Origin: Planotetraspora mira
Lineage (GTDB): Bacteria; Actinomycetota; Actinomycetes; Streptosporangiales; Streptosporangiaceae
Assembly: GCF_016863275.1 (NCBI RefSeq)
Contig: NZ_BOOO01000042.1
Span: 62,001 to 126,000 of the forward strand
Reading direction: 5' to 3'
DNA: 64,000 bases
In this document: one piece after another, positions 23,288 to 31,854 of the stretch
Layout of the letters: the number at the start of each line of letters is the position of its first letter
How positions within the stretch are numbered: position 1 is the first letter of the stretch
Notes under the pieces: generated by a model
What the model was told of the DNA's origin: nothing
Database searches by the model: none
The model's input: only the letters and a program-made list of their open reading frames with translations
Translations under genes and position numbers: made by a program

Positions 23288-23884
23288 GTGCGCATCGTGA
23301 TCACTGAGTTCATGAGCTTGGACGGCGTCGTGCAGGCGCCAGGAGGGCCGGACGAGGACAGGGACGGCGGCTTCGCCCACGGCGGATGGTCGCACCCGTT
23401 CTTCGATCTGGATGTGGTGGGTGGCGCCTTCGACGACGCGCTGAGCAAGGCCGAGGCGCTGCTGTTCGGGCGCCGCACGTGGCAGACGATGGCCGCGGCG
23501 TGGCCTGAGCAAGCGGACGACCCGTTCGCCGACCGGATGAACGCCATCCCGAAGTACGTCGTGTCCGAGACGCTGGGCGATGCCGACCTGACGTGGAACA
23601 ACACCACACGCATCCCCGGTGACGAGGCCGTCGCCCGCCTCCGGGAACTGCACAAGACCGACGGCGGCGACCTGGTTGTCATGGGGAGCCCCACGCTCGT
23701 CCGCACCCTCCTGGGCGAGGGCCTGGTCGACGAACTCCGGCTCATGATCATGCCGGTGATCCTCGGCGGGGGTAAGACGATCTTCCCCGGCGAGGGCACG
23801 CTGCGCACGCTCGAACTGGTCTCGACGGTGATCAGCGACGCGGGTGTGCACGTGTGCACCTACCAGCCGGTCGCCGAAAGATAG
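23288..23884 (+). CDS. dihydrofolate reductase family protein (RibD C-terminal-like)
   Basis: A 198-residue protein of the DHFR/RibD-C fold: VRIVITEFMSLDGVVQAPGG at the start, LLFGRRTWQTMAAAWP (nucleotide-binding turn), GDLVVMGSPTLVRTLL and LMIMPVILGGGKTIFPGEG. It lacks the hallmark residues of folate-dependent DHFR and more likely reduces another pterin or pyrimidine, or binds NADPH in stress. The GTG at 23288 lies after GGAGCGAG. Expression should be controlled by the inverted repeats at 23146-23193. Confidence 0.85.
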   Translation: MRIVITEFMSLDGVVQAPGGPDEDRDGGFAHGGWSHPFFDLDVVGGAFDDALSKAEALLFGRRTWQTMAAAWPEQADDPFADRMNAIPKYVVSETLGDADLTWNNTTRIPGDEAVARLRELHKTDGGDLVVMGSPTLVRTLLGEGLVDELRLMIMPVILGGGKTIFPGEGTLRTLELVSTVISDAGVHVCTYQPVAER

Positions 23885-23903
23885 GCCTGGGTCGACCTCG
23901 AGG

Positions 23904-24560
23904 TCAGGGCTGTTCCGGTGCTCGCGGGACGAGTAGTCCACGGTTGAACGCCTCGGTGACGGCGGCCGCGCGGTCGCTGACACCGAGCTTGGCGTAGATG
24001 TTCAGCATGTGGGATTTGATCGTGGCCTCGGTGATGAACAGCTTGGCCGCCGCCTCCCGGTTCGTCGCCCCGGCCGCCACCAGTTGGAGGACTTCGAGTT
24101 CCCGCTGGCTGAGCGGCCCCGGGACGGCGGAGCGTACCCGGCTCATCAGCAGGGCCGCCGCCGACGGCGCGAGAACCGCCTCGCCCCGAGCAGTCGCCCG
24201 GACCGCCCGCAGGAGTTCGTCACGGGGAGCGTCCTTGAGCAGGTAGCCGGTGGCGCCCGCCTCAATCGCGGGCAGCACGTGGCTGTCGGTGTCATACGTG
24301 GTCAGCACGAGCACGCGCGCGCCGCTCCCGCGCCCGGCCAGTTCCCTTGTCGCGCTCACCCCGTCCATGCCGGGCATCCGCAGATCCATCAGGATCACGT
24401 CCGGCCGCAGGGCCTCGGCGAGCCGGACCGCCTCGGCCCCATCGGAGGCCTCACCGATCACCTCGAACCCCGGTTCGCGCGCGAACATGCTGCTCAAGCC
24501 GTCCCTGACCACGGGATGATCGTCGGCGATCAGCAGCCTGATCACGGGAACGGCGTTCAC
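23904..24560 (-). CDS. NarL/LuxR-type response regulator
   Basis: A 218-residue response regulator. The receiver domain has the acidic pair IADDHPVVRDG, phosphoacceptor Asp in ILMDLRMPGMDGV, the Thr of VLTTYDTD and Lys of YLLKDAP. The C-terminal LuxR HTH reads LSQRELEVLQLVAAGATNREAAAKLFITEATIKSHMLNIYAKLG. It starts with a GTG that overlaps the stop of the upstream kinase gene by 4 nt, so kinase and regulator form a coupled two-component pair. Confidence 0.95.
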   Translation of the reverse strand: MNAVPVIRLLIADDHPVVRDGLSSMFAREPGFEVIGEASDGAEAVRLAEALRPDVILMDLRMPGMDGVSATRELAGRGSGARVLVLTTYDTDSHVLPAIEAGATGYLLKDAPRDELLRAVRATARGEAVLAPSAAALLMSRVRSAVPGPLSQRELEVLQLVAAGATNREAAAKLFITEATIKSHMLNIYAKLGVSDRAAAVTEAFNRGLLVPRAPEQP

Positions 24561-25819
24561 GCGGAGACCTCCACCGGTTCGGCGGGGACGCAGGCCGAGA
24601 TTCCCGTGCCGGCGCCCGGCTCCGACTCGACCTGCAGCGTCCCGGACAGGCCCTCGATCCGCTGCCGCATCGCGACCAGGCCGAACCCGCCGCGATCCAC
24701 GTGCAGACCGTCGGCGGCACTGTCACCGAGCCGGGCCGGATCGAAGCCGCCGCCGTCGTCGCGCACGTCCAGGGCCACCTCGTGCTCCATGTACGACAGC
24801 GTCACTCCCACCCTCGTCGCCCGTGCGTGCTTGGCCACGTTGGCCAACGCCTCCTGTGCGGTCCTGAGCAGCGCGACCTCCGCCTCCGGCCGCATCGGCC
24901 GTGCCGTACCGGTCGTCGTGACCTGCACCGGGATCTCGTGCAGCGACGACCAGTGGCCGGCCACCTTCGCCAGCGCGTCGCTCAGCCGTGCCGTCCGCAG
25001 CGGCTCGGGCCGGAGCGCGTGCACCGACCGGCGAGCCTCGGACAGGCTCTCCCTGGCCAGTCTGATCGCGGCTTGGATGTGCCGGCGCAATCCTGCTGGA
25101 TCGTCGACGGCGTGCTCGGCCGCCTGCAGTTGGGTGACGATGCCGGTGAGCCCCTGCGCCAGAGTGTCGTGGATCTCCCGCGCCATCCGCTGCCGCTCGT
25201 CGTGCACGCCGGCCTCCCTCGCCTGCGCCAGCAGTTGTTCGTGCAGGACCGCGTTCTCCGCCAGCGTCGCCTCCAGCCTGCGGTTCGCCTCGCGCGCCTC
25301 TGCGAGCGCCTGCTCGCGCTCGTCGTTCTGCTGGGCGCTTCGCCTGGCGAACCAGGCGAAGCCGCACAGGGGGATCACGTTCGCGGCCATGATGACGACC
25401 CACATGGTCACGCCGAAGAGTGAGGTCTTCTCCACGCCGTACGCCTGCGCCGTGCCTGACACCATCGCCACCGCGGCGACGCCGACCGGCTCCCACGGCC
25501 AGCGCAGGACCCCGAACGCGTAGATGTACCCGGCGGGTGTGAAGAAACCGAACCACGGGTCCCTGGCCACCAGGACCGCCATGATCGTGATCAGTACGGT
25601 GAAGAACACCGCCATCACCCGCGTGCGCTCCCGCCAGGCGGGATGCAGCGTGAAGACCCACAACATCCACGCCGCGGCCAGCGCGCACAGAGCCAGGTCG
25701 ATGAGAAGGGACGCGCCCGCCGACCGTTTGGCGACCACCGTGACGACGACCAGGATCGCCAGCAAGGCGTACGGAAGGACGGTTGCCGGGACGGGCCAGC
25801 GACGCACCGGACCGCTCAT
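24557..25819 (-). CDS. NarL-partner sensor histidine kinase (HisKA_3 family)
   Basis: A 420-residue kinase with about five membrane segments in the first 160 residues (MASE-like sensor region). A cytoplasmic coiled coil follows (EREQALAEAREANRRLEATLAE), then the dimerisation/phosphoacceptor motif MAREIHDTLAQGLTGIV and an ATPase domain with RTAQEALANVAKHARAT and DDGGGFDPARL. The short extracellular loops suggest sensing within or near the membrane. The ATG at 25819 gives a signal-anchor start; the stop overlaps the response regulator gene. Confidence 0.93.
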   Translation of the reverse strand: MSGPVRRWPVPATVLPYALLAILVVVTVVAKRSAGASLLIDLALCALAAAWMLWVFTLHPAWRERTRVMAVFFTVLITIMAVLVARDPWFGFFTPAGYIYAFGVLRWPWEPVGVAAVAMVSGTAQAYGVEKTSLFGVTMWVVIMAANVIPLCGFAWFARRSAQQNDEREQALAEAREANRRLEATLAENAVLHEQLLAQAREAGVHDERQRMAREIHDTLAQGLTGIVTQLQAAEHAVDDPAGLRRHIQAAIRLARESLSEARRSVHALRPEPLRTARLSDALAKVAGHWSSLHEIPVQVTTTGTARPMRPEAEVALLRTAQEALANVAKHARATRVGVTLSYMEHEVALDVRDDGGGFDPARLGDSAADGLHVDRGGFGLVAMRQRIEGLSGTLQVESEPGAGTGISACVPAEPVEVSA

Positions 25820-25878
25820 CCGCGTCCTCCTGTGCGACTCATGTTCATATCGGACAAATCTAGCTGTATTGGGGCGTC

Positions 25879-26322
25879 TTATCTGGTGGCGAACAACGAG
25901 CGCAGGTGCCTGCCGTTCACGATCGCGACGACGCCCACAAGGAGCAGTCCGCAGACGGTCTGCTCGATCCTCATCCACATCGGCAGGAATCCCGGGAGCG
26001 CGACGAGGACCGCGACGGCCACCACCATGGCGCCCGAGGCGATCCGCAACCGCAGATACGCCCGGCGACGACCGCGGGTGGTGCCCGTCGCGAAGGCGAG
26101 CATCAGCAGGGAGCTGAGGGCGACGATCACGCCGCGCACCCAGACCGTGTCGGTCACCAATCCGGCGTCGTCACGGAGCAGGTAGACGGCCACGAGGGTG
26201 AGCACACTGATGGCGACGTAGCCGCTGACGAGGAGCTTCACCGAGCGGAACGCCGTCAGGCTGCGGGGGTGGTTCAGGGCTTCGTCGGAGATCTGGGCGG
26301 GAAGCGAAATGGGGGTGTTCAT
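25879..26322 (-). CDS. four-TM membrane protein of unknown function
   Basis: A 147-residue protein with a hydrophilic start and four predicted membrane segments (VKLLVSGYVAISVLTLVAVYLL; VRGVIVALSSLLMLAFA; RIASGAMVVAVAVLVALPGFL; QTVCGLLLVGVVAIVNG), joined by an arginine-rich loop TRGRRRAYLRLR. No family is recognised. The ATG at 26322 is preceded by GGAAGG. It lies 59 nt upstream of the two-component kinase on the same strand and could be its co-transcribed accessory or sensory partner. Confidence 0.7.
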   Translation of the reverse strand: MNTPISLPAQISDEALNHPRSLTAFRSVKLLVSGYVAISVLTLVAVYLLRDDAGLVTDTVWVRGVIVALSSLLMLAFATGTTRGRRRAYLRLRIASGAMVVAVAVLVALPGFLPMWMRIEQTVCGLLLVGVVAIVNGRHLRSLFATR

Positions 26323-26432
26323 TGCGAGCCTTCCTTCTCTGGTCGGCTTCAAGCGTCGCAATGTCACACCAGGTCACGCATCGCCCGATCTCCTGAGGGC
26401 GCGGCTGAACCGGCGGCCCAACCGGACGGCTG

Positions 26433-26452
26433 AGCCGATCCACCGATCGGCT
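26433..26452. terminator. hairpin after the BMP-like lipoprotein gene
   Basis: AGCCGATC (26433-26440) and GATCGGCT (26445-26452) form a perfect 8-bp stem with a 4-nt loop, about 42 nt downstream of the minus-strand lipoprotein stop. It has no U-tract. Confidence 0.6.
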
Positions 26453-26494
26453 GACCCGAGCTCAGGGTCCGGTCACTCCCGACCGAGGCTGGAG

Positions 26495-27157
26495 CTAGTC
26501 GAGCCAGATCACGATCCCGGTCAGGTCGTTGAGGACGGCCGCGACGCCCGACCTGATGGCGGCCGCGCAACGCTCGGCCGTGAACGACTCGGGGTCGTAC
26601 GTCGAGGACATGCCGAGCCCTTCGCCGCGGAACGACGCGCCGGACCAGTCGACCGCCGTGACGTTGTGGGTGGGCTCGGCCAACTCCGCGCCCACGACGA
26701 GGAACTGCTGAGACAGGTGGTTCGCGGTGACCAGCGCGAGGGGGTCGATGAGGTCGTTGCCCGCACTGACGATGAGGTCGGGGCCCATCGCGAGAGCCTT
26801 GGTGATGCCGGTGACGAGGTTGGCCGGGTCGGCGACCACCGTTCTGAGGTCGACGTCCTCGTCCTCGGCCCAGCCCTTCACCGCCGTCACGAGGGCCTTG
26901 GTCGGGCGGTCGTCCCCTGCGGTGAGAAGCACCACGCGGTAGTCCTCCGACGGGCGGACCTCGGTCCAGGAGCCGGGCCGCGGCGTGACGGTCGACTCCG
27001 GGACGGGCGTGACGGAGGGGTCGATGAACCCCGTGCCGAGAGCGCCGACGGGGGTGGGCTTGGAGTGCGGTCGTGACCAGTCGCCGCCGGATCCGCATCC
27101 GGTGATCAGAGTTGCGGCCGCGGCCAGCGTGGCGACGGCCCGAAGCAGCGGGCGCAA
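26495..27157 (-). CDS. BMP/PnrA-like substrate-binding lipoprotein
   Basis: A 220-residue lipoprotein: lipobox LITGC (Cys21), a Pro/Thr-rich linker to about residue 65, then a single alpha/beta domain. That domain has YRVVLLTAGDDRPTKALVTAVKGWAE, DLIVSAGNDLIDPLALVTANH and FLVVGAEL, resembling the first lobe of BMP-family (purine nucleoside/Med-type) binding proteins. It is shorter than complete BMP proteins and no ABC transporter genes are adjacent, so it may be a sensor or scavenger rather than a transporter subunit. It is divergent from the HupE-like gene. Confidence 0.65.
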   Translation of the reverse strand: MRPLLRAVATLAAAATLITGCGSGGDWSRPHSKPTPVGALGTGFIDPSVTPVPESTVTPRPGSWTEVRPSEDYRVVLLTAGDDRPTKALVTAVKGWAEDEDVDLRTVVADPANLVTGITKALAMGPDLIVSAGNDLIDPLALVTANHLSQQFLVVGAELAEPTHNVTAVDWSGASFRGEGLGMSSTYDPESFTAERCAAAIRSGVAAVLNDLTGIVIWLD

Positions 27158-27329
27158 GGCGATCGTCCTCCGAGTGATGGCGGATGGTGCGCCTACATCC
27201 TCCTATCCCAGGTCATGCCGCCTTCCATCCTCAGGAGCCGTTCAGGAATTTGTTTTTCCGCAGTTCGTCGGCGGTCTGGCTCTCATTCACCCGTGACGTG
27301 CAACGTGCACTGGCAACGTAAGGAGCCAC

Positions 27330-28547
27330 ATGTCACAGCGGGTGCGCCGCACCGTCGTCGGGATCGTCATCGCGATCACAGCGGCGGTGATCGCCTTATT
27401 GAGCGCCGGCCCGGCGCTCGCCCACGGGTTCACGTCGACCGTGTACGTCAACGTCGCCGCGGGCGACGACGGTCACGTACGGACGACGCTGGAACTCGAG
27501 TACGACCTCTTCGTCGTGTCAGCCGCCGACTACGAGAAGGACGATCCCCTCTTCGAGTCGGGAACCGCCGCGTTCGACGCCCAGGACACCGAAGGACAGG
27601 CCGCCGCGCTCAACGCCCACACGCAGTCGGCCGTCAAGTACGTCGCCGATCGTTTCTCCATCGCCTCGGGCGGCAGGGCCTGCACACCGGCGCAGGTCGG
27701 CGACTTCACGATGACCTCTCGGGAGGGCGTGCCGTACACCCGTCTGCTGCTCGACTGGGTCTGTCCCGAGCGGGGCGACGATCACGAGGTGCGCAGCGGG
27801 CTGTTCCCCGACGCCGAGACCTACGTCAAAGGCACCAAGACGATCCTCACCTACGAACTCGACGGACGCTCGGGCAGCGCCGCGCTCGACGCCGCGCACC
27901 CGTCCTTCTCCACCGCTCAGGCGTGGTACGAGCGGTTCTGGGAGTTCTTCCGCCTGGGCACCGAGCACCTGCTGACCGGGATCGACCACATCCTGTTCCT
28001 GCTGGCGCTCATCGCCGGGTCGCGGCGCCTGCGTGAGATCGTGCTCGCGGCCACGAGCTTCACCCTGGCGCATTCGGTGACGTTCATGCTCGCCGCCCTC
28101 GGGCTGGTCGACGTCCCCGCGAGTGTCGTGGAGCCCGTCATCGCACTGTCGATCGCCGCGGTCGCCTGCTGGCACCTGTGGCGGATCTGGCGGCGCGGCG
28201 GCCACGCCACCGACCTTGAGACGACAGGACGCGGCCACTTCAGTCTGGATCGTGCGGGGTGGACCCGCCTCGGTGTCGTGTTCTGCTTCGGCCTCGTGCA
28301 CGGCCTGGGCTTCGCGGGCGCGCTGGGGATCAACGAGGCCTGGTCGTGGACCCTGCTGTGGTCCTTGCTGGTGTTCAACGTCGGCATCGAGACCGTGCAG
28401 CTGGCGATCATCGCCGTCGTCTTCCCCTTGCTGGCCGTGCTTCGTCACCGTTCGCCGAGGGCCGGCCTCTGGGCTACAGGCGTGATTTCTGCGGGCGTGT
28501 CCGTTATGGGGCTGGTCTGGTTTGTGCAACGGGTGTTCGGGTTGTGA
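27330..28547 (+). CDS. HupE/UreJ_2-like membrane protein with extracytoplasmic N-domain
   Basis: This 405-residue protein starts with a signal peptide ending ALAHGF. A beta-rich exported domain follows to about residue 205, then a six-to-seven-TM C-terminal domain with the HupE/UreJ signature segments LLTGIDHILFLLALI, TLAHSVTFMLAALG and LVHGLGFAGAL. HupE/UreJ proteins are linked to nickel or cobalt supply, but the version with a large N-terminal domain is widespread and uncharacterised. Histidines in the membrane motifs could bind metal. It is followed in the same direction by a secreted metallophosphoesterase and a DUF916 protein. Confidence 0.85.
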   Translation: MSQRVRRTVVGIVIAITAAVIALLSAGPALAHGFTSTVYVNVAAGDDGHVRTTLELEYDLFVVSAADYEKDDPLFESGTAAFDAQDTEGQAAALNAHTQSAVKYVADRFSIASGGRACTPAQVGDFTMTSREGVPYTRLLLDWVCPERGDDHEVRSGLFPDAETYVKGTKTILTYELDGRSGSAALDAAHPSFSTAQAWYERFWEFFRLGTEHLLTGIDHILFLLALIAGSRRLREIVLAATSFTLAHSVTFMLAALGLVDVPASVVEPVIALSIAAVACWHLWRIWRRGGHATDLETTGRGHFSLDRAGWTRLGVVFCFGLVHGLGFAGALGINEAWSWTLLWSLLVFNVGIETVQLAIIAVVFPLLAVLRHRSPRAGLWATGVISAGVSVMGLVWFVQRVFGL

Positions 28548-28667
28548 CCTCTCAGGTTCTTGGGAGGTTCAGCTGACCTGCTAGATCGCATTAACGGTCG
28601 GTTTACCTGGAGACGACAAGTTGATGGGCGATTCTCTCCACCCATCGGCAGAAGGAACACAACACCG

Positions 28668-30641
28668 ATGACATCGAGCAACTCCGCACAGGCCCCCGGC
28701 CTTGTGCGGCGCCGCGTGGCCGCAGGGGCCACGGCGGCATTCCTGGGCCTGGGTGTGGCCGTCGTCGGCAGCATGGCGACCCCCGCCAGCGCCGCCGAGT
28801 CCGCCACGTACACCGGGATCATCCTCGGCGTGGGCTCCAACGAGGCCCAGCGCACCGTGACCTGGTACTCCTCGGCCGACAACGCGCAGAAGGTCCAGCT
28901 CGCCCCGACCGCGCAGGTCGTCAACGGCGAGTTCCCGACCGACGCCGCCAGCTTCGACGCCACCGGCGCGGCGAACATCGCCACCAGCGGTGGCTTCAAC
29001 CGCCACGCGACGATCACCAACCTGAAGGAGGACACGGCGTACTCCTACCGTGTCGGCTCCGAGGGCAACTGGTCTCCGGCGTACTCCTTCAAGACGCAGG
29101 ACTTCGAGGGCAACTACGACTTCCTGTTCTTCGGCGACCCGCAGATCGGCTCGTCCGGCGACGCGGTGAAGGACGGGGCCGGCTTCGCGGACACCCTGGA
29201 CGTCGCGCTGGCGGCCAACCCGAACGCCGAGCTTCTGGTGTCGGGCGGCGACCAGGTCGAGACGGCCAACACCGAGACCCAGTGGAACGCCTTCCTCACG
29301 TCCGACAAGCTCCGCCAGTACCCGTGGGCCGCCACCATCGGCAACCACGACGTCGGCGGCAAGGCCTACGAGCAGCACTTCACCACCCCGAACACGGACC
29401 GCACGGCCCCGTACTACGACAACGGGAACCCGGCGGGAACCAAGTCGGGCGGTGACTACTGGTACATCTACAAGGATGTGCTGTTCATCGACCTCAACAG
29501 CAACAGCTACAACTCCGCGAACGGCGGCGGCGACGCGGCGCACATCGGCTTCGTCACCGACGTCATCAACAAGCACGGCGACGAGGCGAAGTGGAAGGTG
29601 CTCACCTACCACCACGCGATCTACTCGCCGGCCGACCACGCCAAGGACAGCGACAACAAGGTCCGGCGTGTCGACTTCCCGACCACCTTCTCGAAGCTCG
29701 GCGTGGACCTGGTCCTGCAGGGCCACGACCACAGCTACTCCCGTAGCTACCTGATCAAGAACGGCGAGAAGGCGAACCCGGACGAGCAGCCCGGTGCCGC
29801 CGACGTCTACGCCGGTCCCGGCGGCGTCCTCTACGTGACGGGCAACTCGGCTTCGGGTTCGAAGTACTACGACATCACGAAGCCGGACAGCAGTGGCACG
29901 AGCGGCGCCGGCAACGGTGCCGACCCGCTGGACCCGAACCGCTACTGGTACAACTCGGTTCAGAACCAGGAGCACGTCCGCACCTACGTCAAGGTGCAGG
30001 TGCGCAACGACAAGCTCGTCGTCGAGAACGTCCGGAGCGGCACCTGTGCGGCCCCGAACGCGGCGGTCGAGAAGGGCCTCTCGTGCACCAACACCGCTGA
30101 GGGCCAGCCCGTCGGCTCGCTCGTCGACAAGGTCACGGTTCACCCGTACAACGGTGACGGCCAGGCCCTTCAGGTCAACGTGCCGAACGTCGCTCCGGGT
30201 GAGTTCGGCTGGACGATCGACGGCTACAACGGCCTCGTCGACCTCGGCACCGCCAAGGAGAGCAACGGCGACCACTTCGAGGCGTCGGGCAAGATCAACC
30301 CGATCCTCGTGTCGGACAGCCGCCGCTCGCTCGCTCCGTGGTCGATCTCGGCCAACGTCAGCGACTTCAAGGACGCCGACAAGACGTTCTCCGGCTCCAA
30401 CCTCGGTTGGACGCCGTACGTCCTCGACGGCGGCGCGGGCGCCACGGCCGCCAAGCCGGTTGCCTCCGGTTACGACGACCACGGTCAGGGCCTGTCCGTC
30501 TCGCGCGGCCTCGGTTCGGCCGAGCAGGGTCACCCCCGCGGTACGGCCAAGCTGGGCGCCGACCTGGATCTGAAGATCCCGGACAGCGTCACCAAGGGTG
30601 GTTACCGCGCCACGCTGACGGTCACTGCGCTGAGCAGCTGA
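28668..30641 (+). CDS. secreted purple-acid-phosphatase-like metallophosphoesterase
   Basis: This 657-residue exported enzyme has a twin-arginine-like signal (LVRRRVAAGATAAFLGLG, cleavage near ASA-AE). A fibronectin-type N-domain follows (about residues 45-140), then a calcineurin-like domain with FFGDPQIGSSGD, VSGGDQVET, IGNHDVGG, LTYHHAIYSP and LQGHDHSYSRSY. These supply the ligands of a dinuclear metal centre. A C-terminal beta region of about 180 residues may bind the cell wall. It would release phosphate from extracellular esters. SD sequence GAAGGA precedes the ATG. A strong hairpin terminator follows the stop. Confidence 0.92.
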   Translation: MTSSNSAQAPGLVRRRVAAGATAAFLGLGVAVVGSMATPASAAESATYTGIILGVGSNEAQRTVTWYSSADNAQKVQLAPTAQVVNGEFPTDAASFDATGAANIATSGGFNRHATITNLKEDTAYSYRVGSEGNWSPAYSFKTQDFEGNYDFLFFGDPQIGSSGDAVKDGAGFADTLDVALAANPNAELLVSGGDQVETANTETQWNAFLTSDKLRQYPWAATIGNHDVGGKAYEQHFTTPNTDRTAPYYDNGNPAGTKSGGDYWYIYKDVLFIDLNSNSYNSANGGGDAAHIGFVTDVINKHGDEAKWKVLTYHHAIYSPADHAKDSDNKVRRVDFPTTFSKLGVDLVLQGHDHSYSRSYLIKNGEKANPDEQPGAADVYAGPGGVLYVTGNSASGSKYYDITKPDSSGTSGAGNGADPLDPNRYWYNSVQNQEHVRTYVKVQVRNDKLVVENVRSGTCAAPNAAVEKGLSCTNTAEGQPVGSLVDKVTVHPYNGDGQALQVNVPNVAPGEFGWTIDGYNGLVDLGTAKESNGDHFEASGKINPILVSDSRRSLAPWSISANVSDFKDADKTFSGSNLGWTPYVLDGGAGATAAKPVASGYDDHGQGLSVSRGLGSAEQGHPRGTAKLGADLDLKIPDSVTKGGYRATLTVTALSS

Positions 30642-30658
30642 TCGCACTCGTTTGACCT

Positions 30659-30693
30659 GGCGGGGTAGGCGCCTTCGGGCGGCCTACCCCGCC
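30659..30693. terminator. strong hairpin terminator after the phosphoesterase gene
   Basis: A perfect 12-bp stem, GGCGGGGTAGGC (30659-30670) with GCCTACCCCGCC (30682-30693), closes an 11-nt loop 18 nt after the phosphoesterase stop. It separates that gene from the DUF916 gene, which therefore needs its own promoter or read-through. Confidence 0.85.
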
Positions 30694-30734
30694 TCTCGTT
30701 CCAGACTCACCACAGATCGTCCGAGGACTCCGAG

Positions 30735-31808
30735 ATGCCCGTTACGCGCCGGAAGACCACCATCGCCGCCCTTGTCCGTACCGCCGTCCTGGCCATGCTC
30801 ACCGCCCTCGCGGTCGCCGGCCTGGGTGCTGGCCCCGCTCTGGCGGACGACGGCAACGTCACCTGGACGGTCAGGACGGTCTCGAACAACTACGGCGCCG
30901 ACCGATCCAGCTACAGCTATGCCGTCAACCCCGGTGGCCAGGTCAAGGACGCCATGGTCGTGGCAAACAAGAGCAAGTCCCCGCTCAAACTCGGCGTCTA
31001 CGCCGCCGACGGTTTCACGACCGACACGGGTCAACTCGACCTGCTCACCAAGGACAAGAAATCCGCCGCGATCGGTGCCTGGCTCCACGCCGGCCGCGAC
31101 AGCGTCACGATCCAGCCCGGCAAGTCCGTCGAGATTCCCTTCACGGTCACCGTGCCGGACAACGCCACGCCCGGCGACTACGTGGGCGGCATCCTCACCT
31201 CCCTGACGCAGGCCGACGAGGCCGAGGGCATCAACGTGGATCGGCGCCTCGGCATCCGGGTCAAGCTGCGGGTCAGCGGCGAGCTCAAGCCGATCCTCGC
31301 GATCGAGAACCTCTCCATGGATTACTCGGGCTCATTCAGCCCGTTCGCCACGGGTGACGCCACCGTCACCTACACGATCCACAACACCGGCAACGCCGTG
31401 TTGTCCGCCCAGCAGGCGGTGTCGGTCTCGGGCCCGTTCGGGTGGCTGCAGGCCGATGCCGGCAAGATCGCCGCACCCCCGGAACTGCTCCCCGGTGAGA
31501 GCTGGAAGGTGACGGTGCCCGTCCACGGTGCGGCACCCGCGGTCAGGCTGGGCGCGACCGCGACCATCACGCCCCTGCTCACCGACGCGTCGGGGTCCAT
31601 CACCGCGCTCAAGCCGGTCCAGGTGACGGCGGGCGGCTGGGCCGTCCCGTGGACGTTGTCGCTGATGGTCGTCGTCCTCATCGCGGTCATCGTCGCGGCC
31701 TTCCTTCTCTCGCGCCGCGGCCGCGTACGGCGCAAGCTGCGTGAGGACGCCCGCGTACGGGACGCCGTCGAGCAGGCGCTCCGCGAGCAGGAGACGCAGG
31801 CGCGCTGA
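30735..31808 (+). CDS. DUF916 (WxL-interacting-protein-like) cell-surface protein
   Basis: This 357-residue protein has a signal peptide ending ALADD and a first Ig-like domain with SYSYAVNPGGQVKDAMVVANKS, as in DUF916/WxLIP proteins. A second domain contains ILAIENLSMDYSGSF and VTYTIHNTGNAVLSAQQ, a CARDB/NEW3-like fold. It ends in one membrane helix (WTLSLMVVVLIAVIVAAFLL) followed by a basic tail. It should sit on the outer face of the membrane, reaching into the wall. Firmicute relatives bind WxL proteins and peptidoglycan; the actinobacterial role is not known. Confidence 0.8.
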   Translation: MPVTRRKTTIAALVRTAVLAMLTALAVAGLGAGPALADDGNVTWTVRTVSNNYGADRSSYSYAVNPGGQVKDAMVVANKSKSPLKLGVYAADGFTTDTGQLDLLTKDKKSAAIGAWLHAGRDSVTIQPGKSVEIPFTVTVPDNATPGDYVGGILTSLTQADEAEGINVDRRLGIRVKLRVSGELKPILAIENLSMDYSGSFSPFATGDATVTYTIHNTGNAVLSAQQAVSVSGPFGWLQADAGKIAAPPELLPGESWKVTVPVHGAAPAVRLGATATITPLLTDASGSITALKPVQVTAGGWAVPWTLSLMVVVLIAVIVAAFLLSRRGRVRRKLREDARVRDAVEQALREQETQAR

Positions 31809-31854
31809 CCGCCCGCCTGCGGTGCGGAGCCGACCGCGACGATCGCCGTCGCCT

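Noticed and set aside
28560-28660. A PhoP box upstream of the metallophosphoesterase
   Set aside because: Two GTTCAGCTG/GTTTACCTG-like words are present, but they are not spaced as 11-bp direct repeats and the match is weak.
28581-30647. A 688-codon open frame on the minus strand across the phosphoesterase gene
   Set aside because: It is the antisense shadow of a well-supported enzyme gene. Its translation is Arg/Val-rich without domains, as expected in GC-rich DNA.
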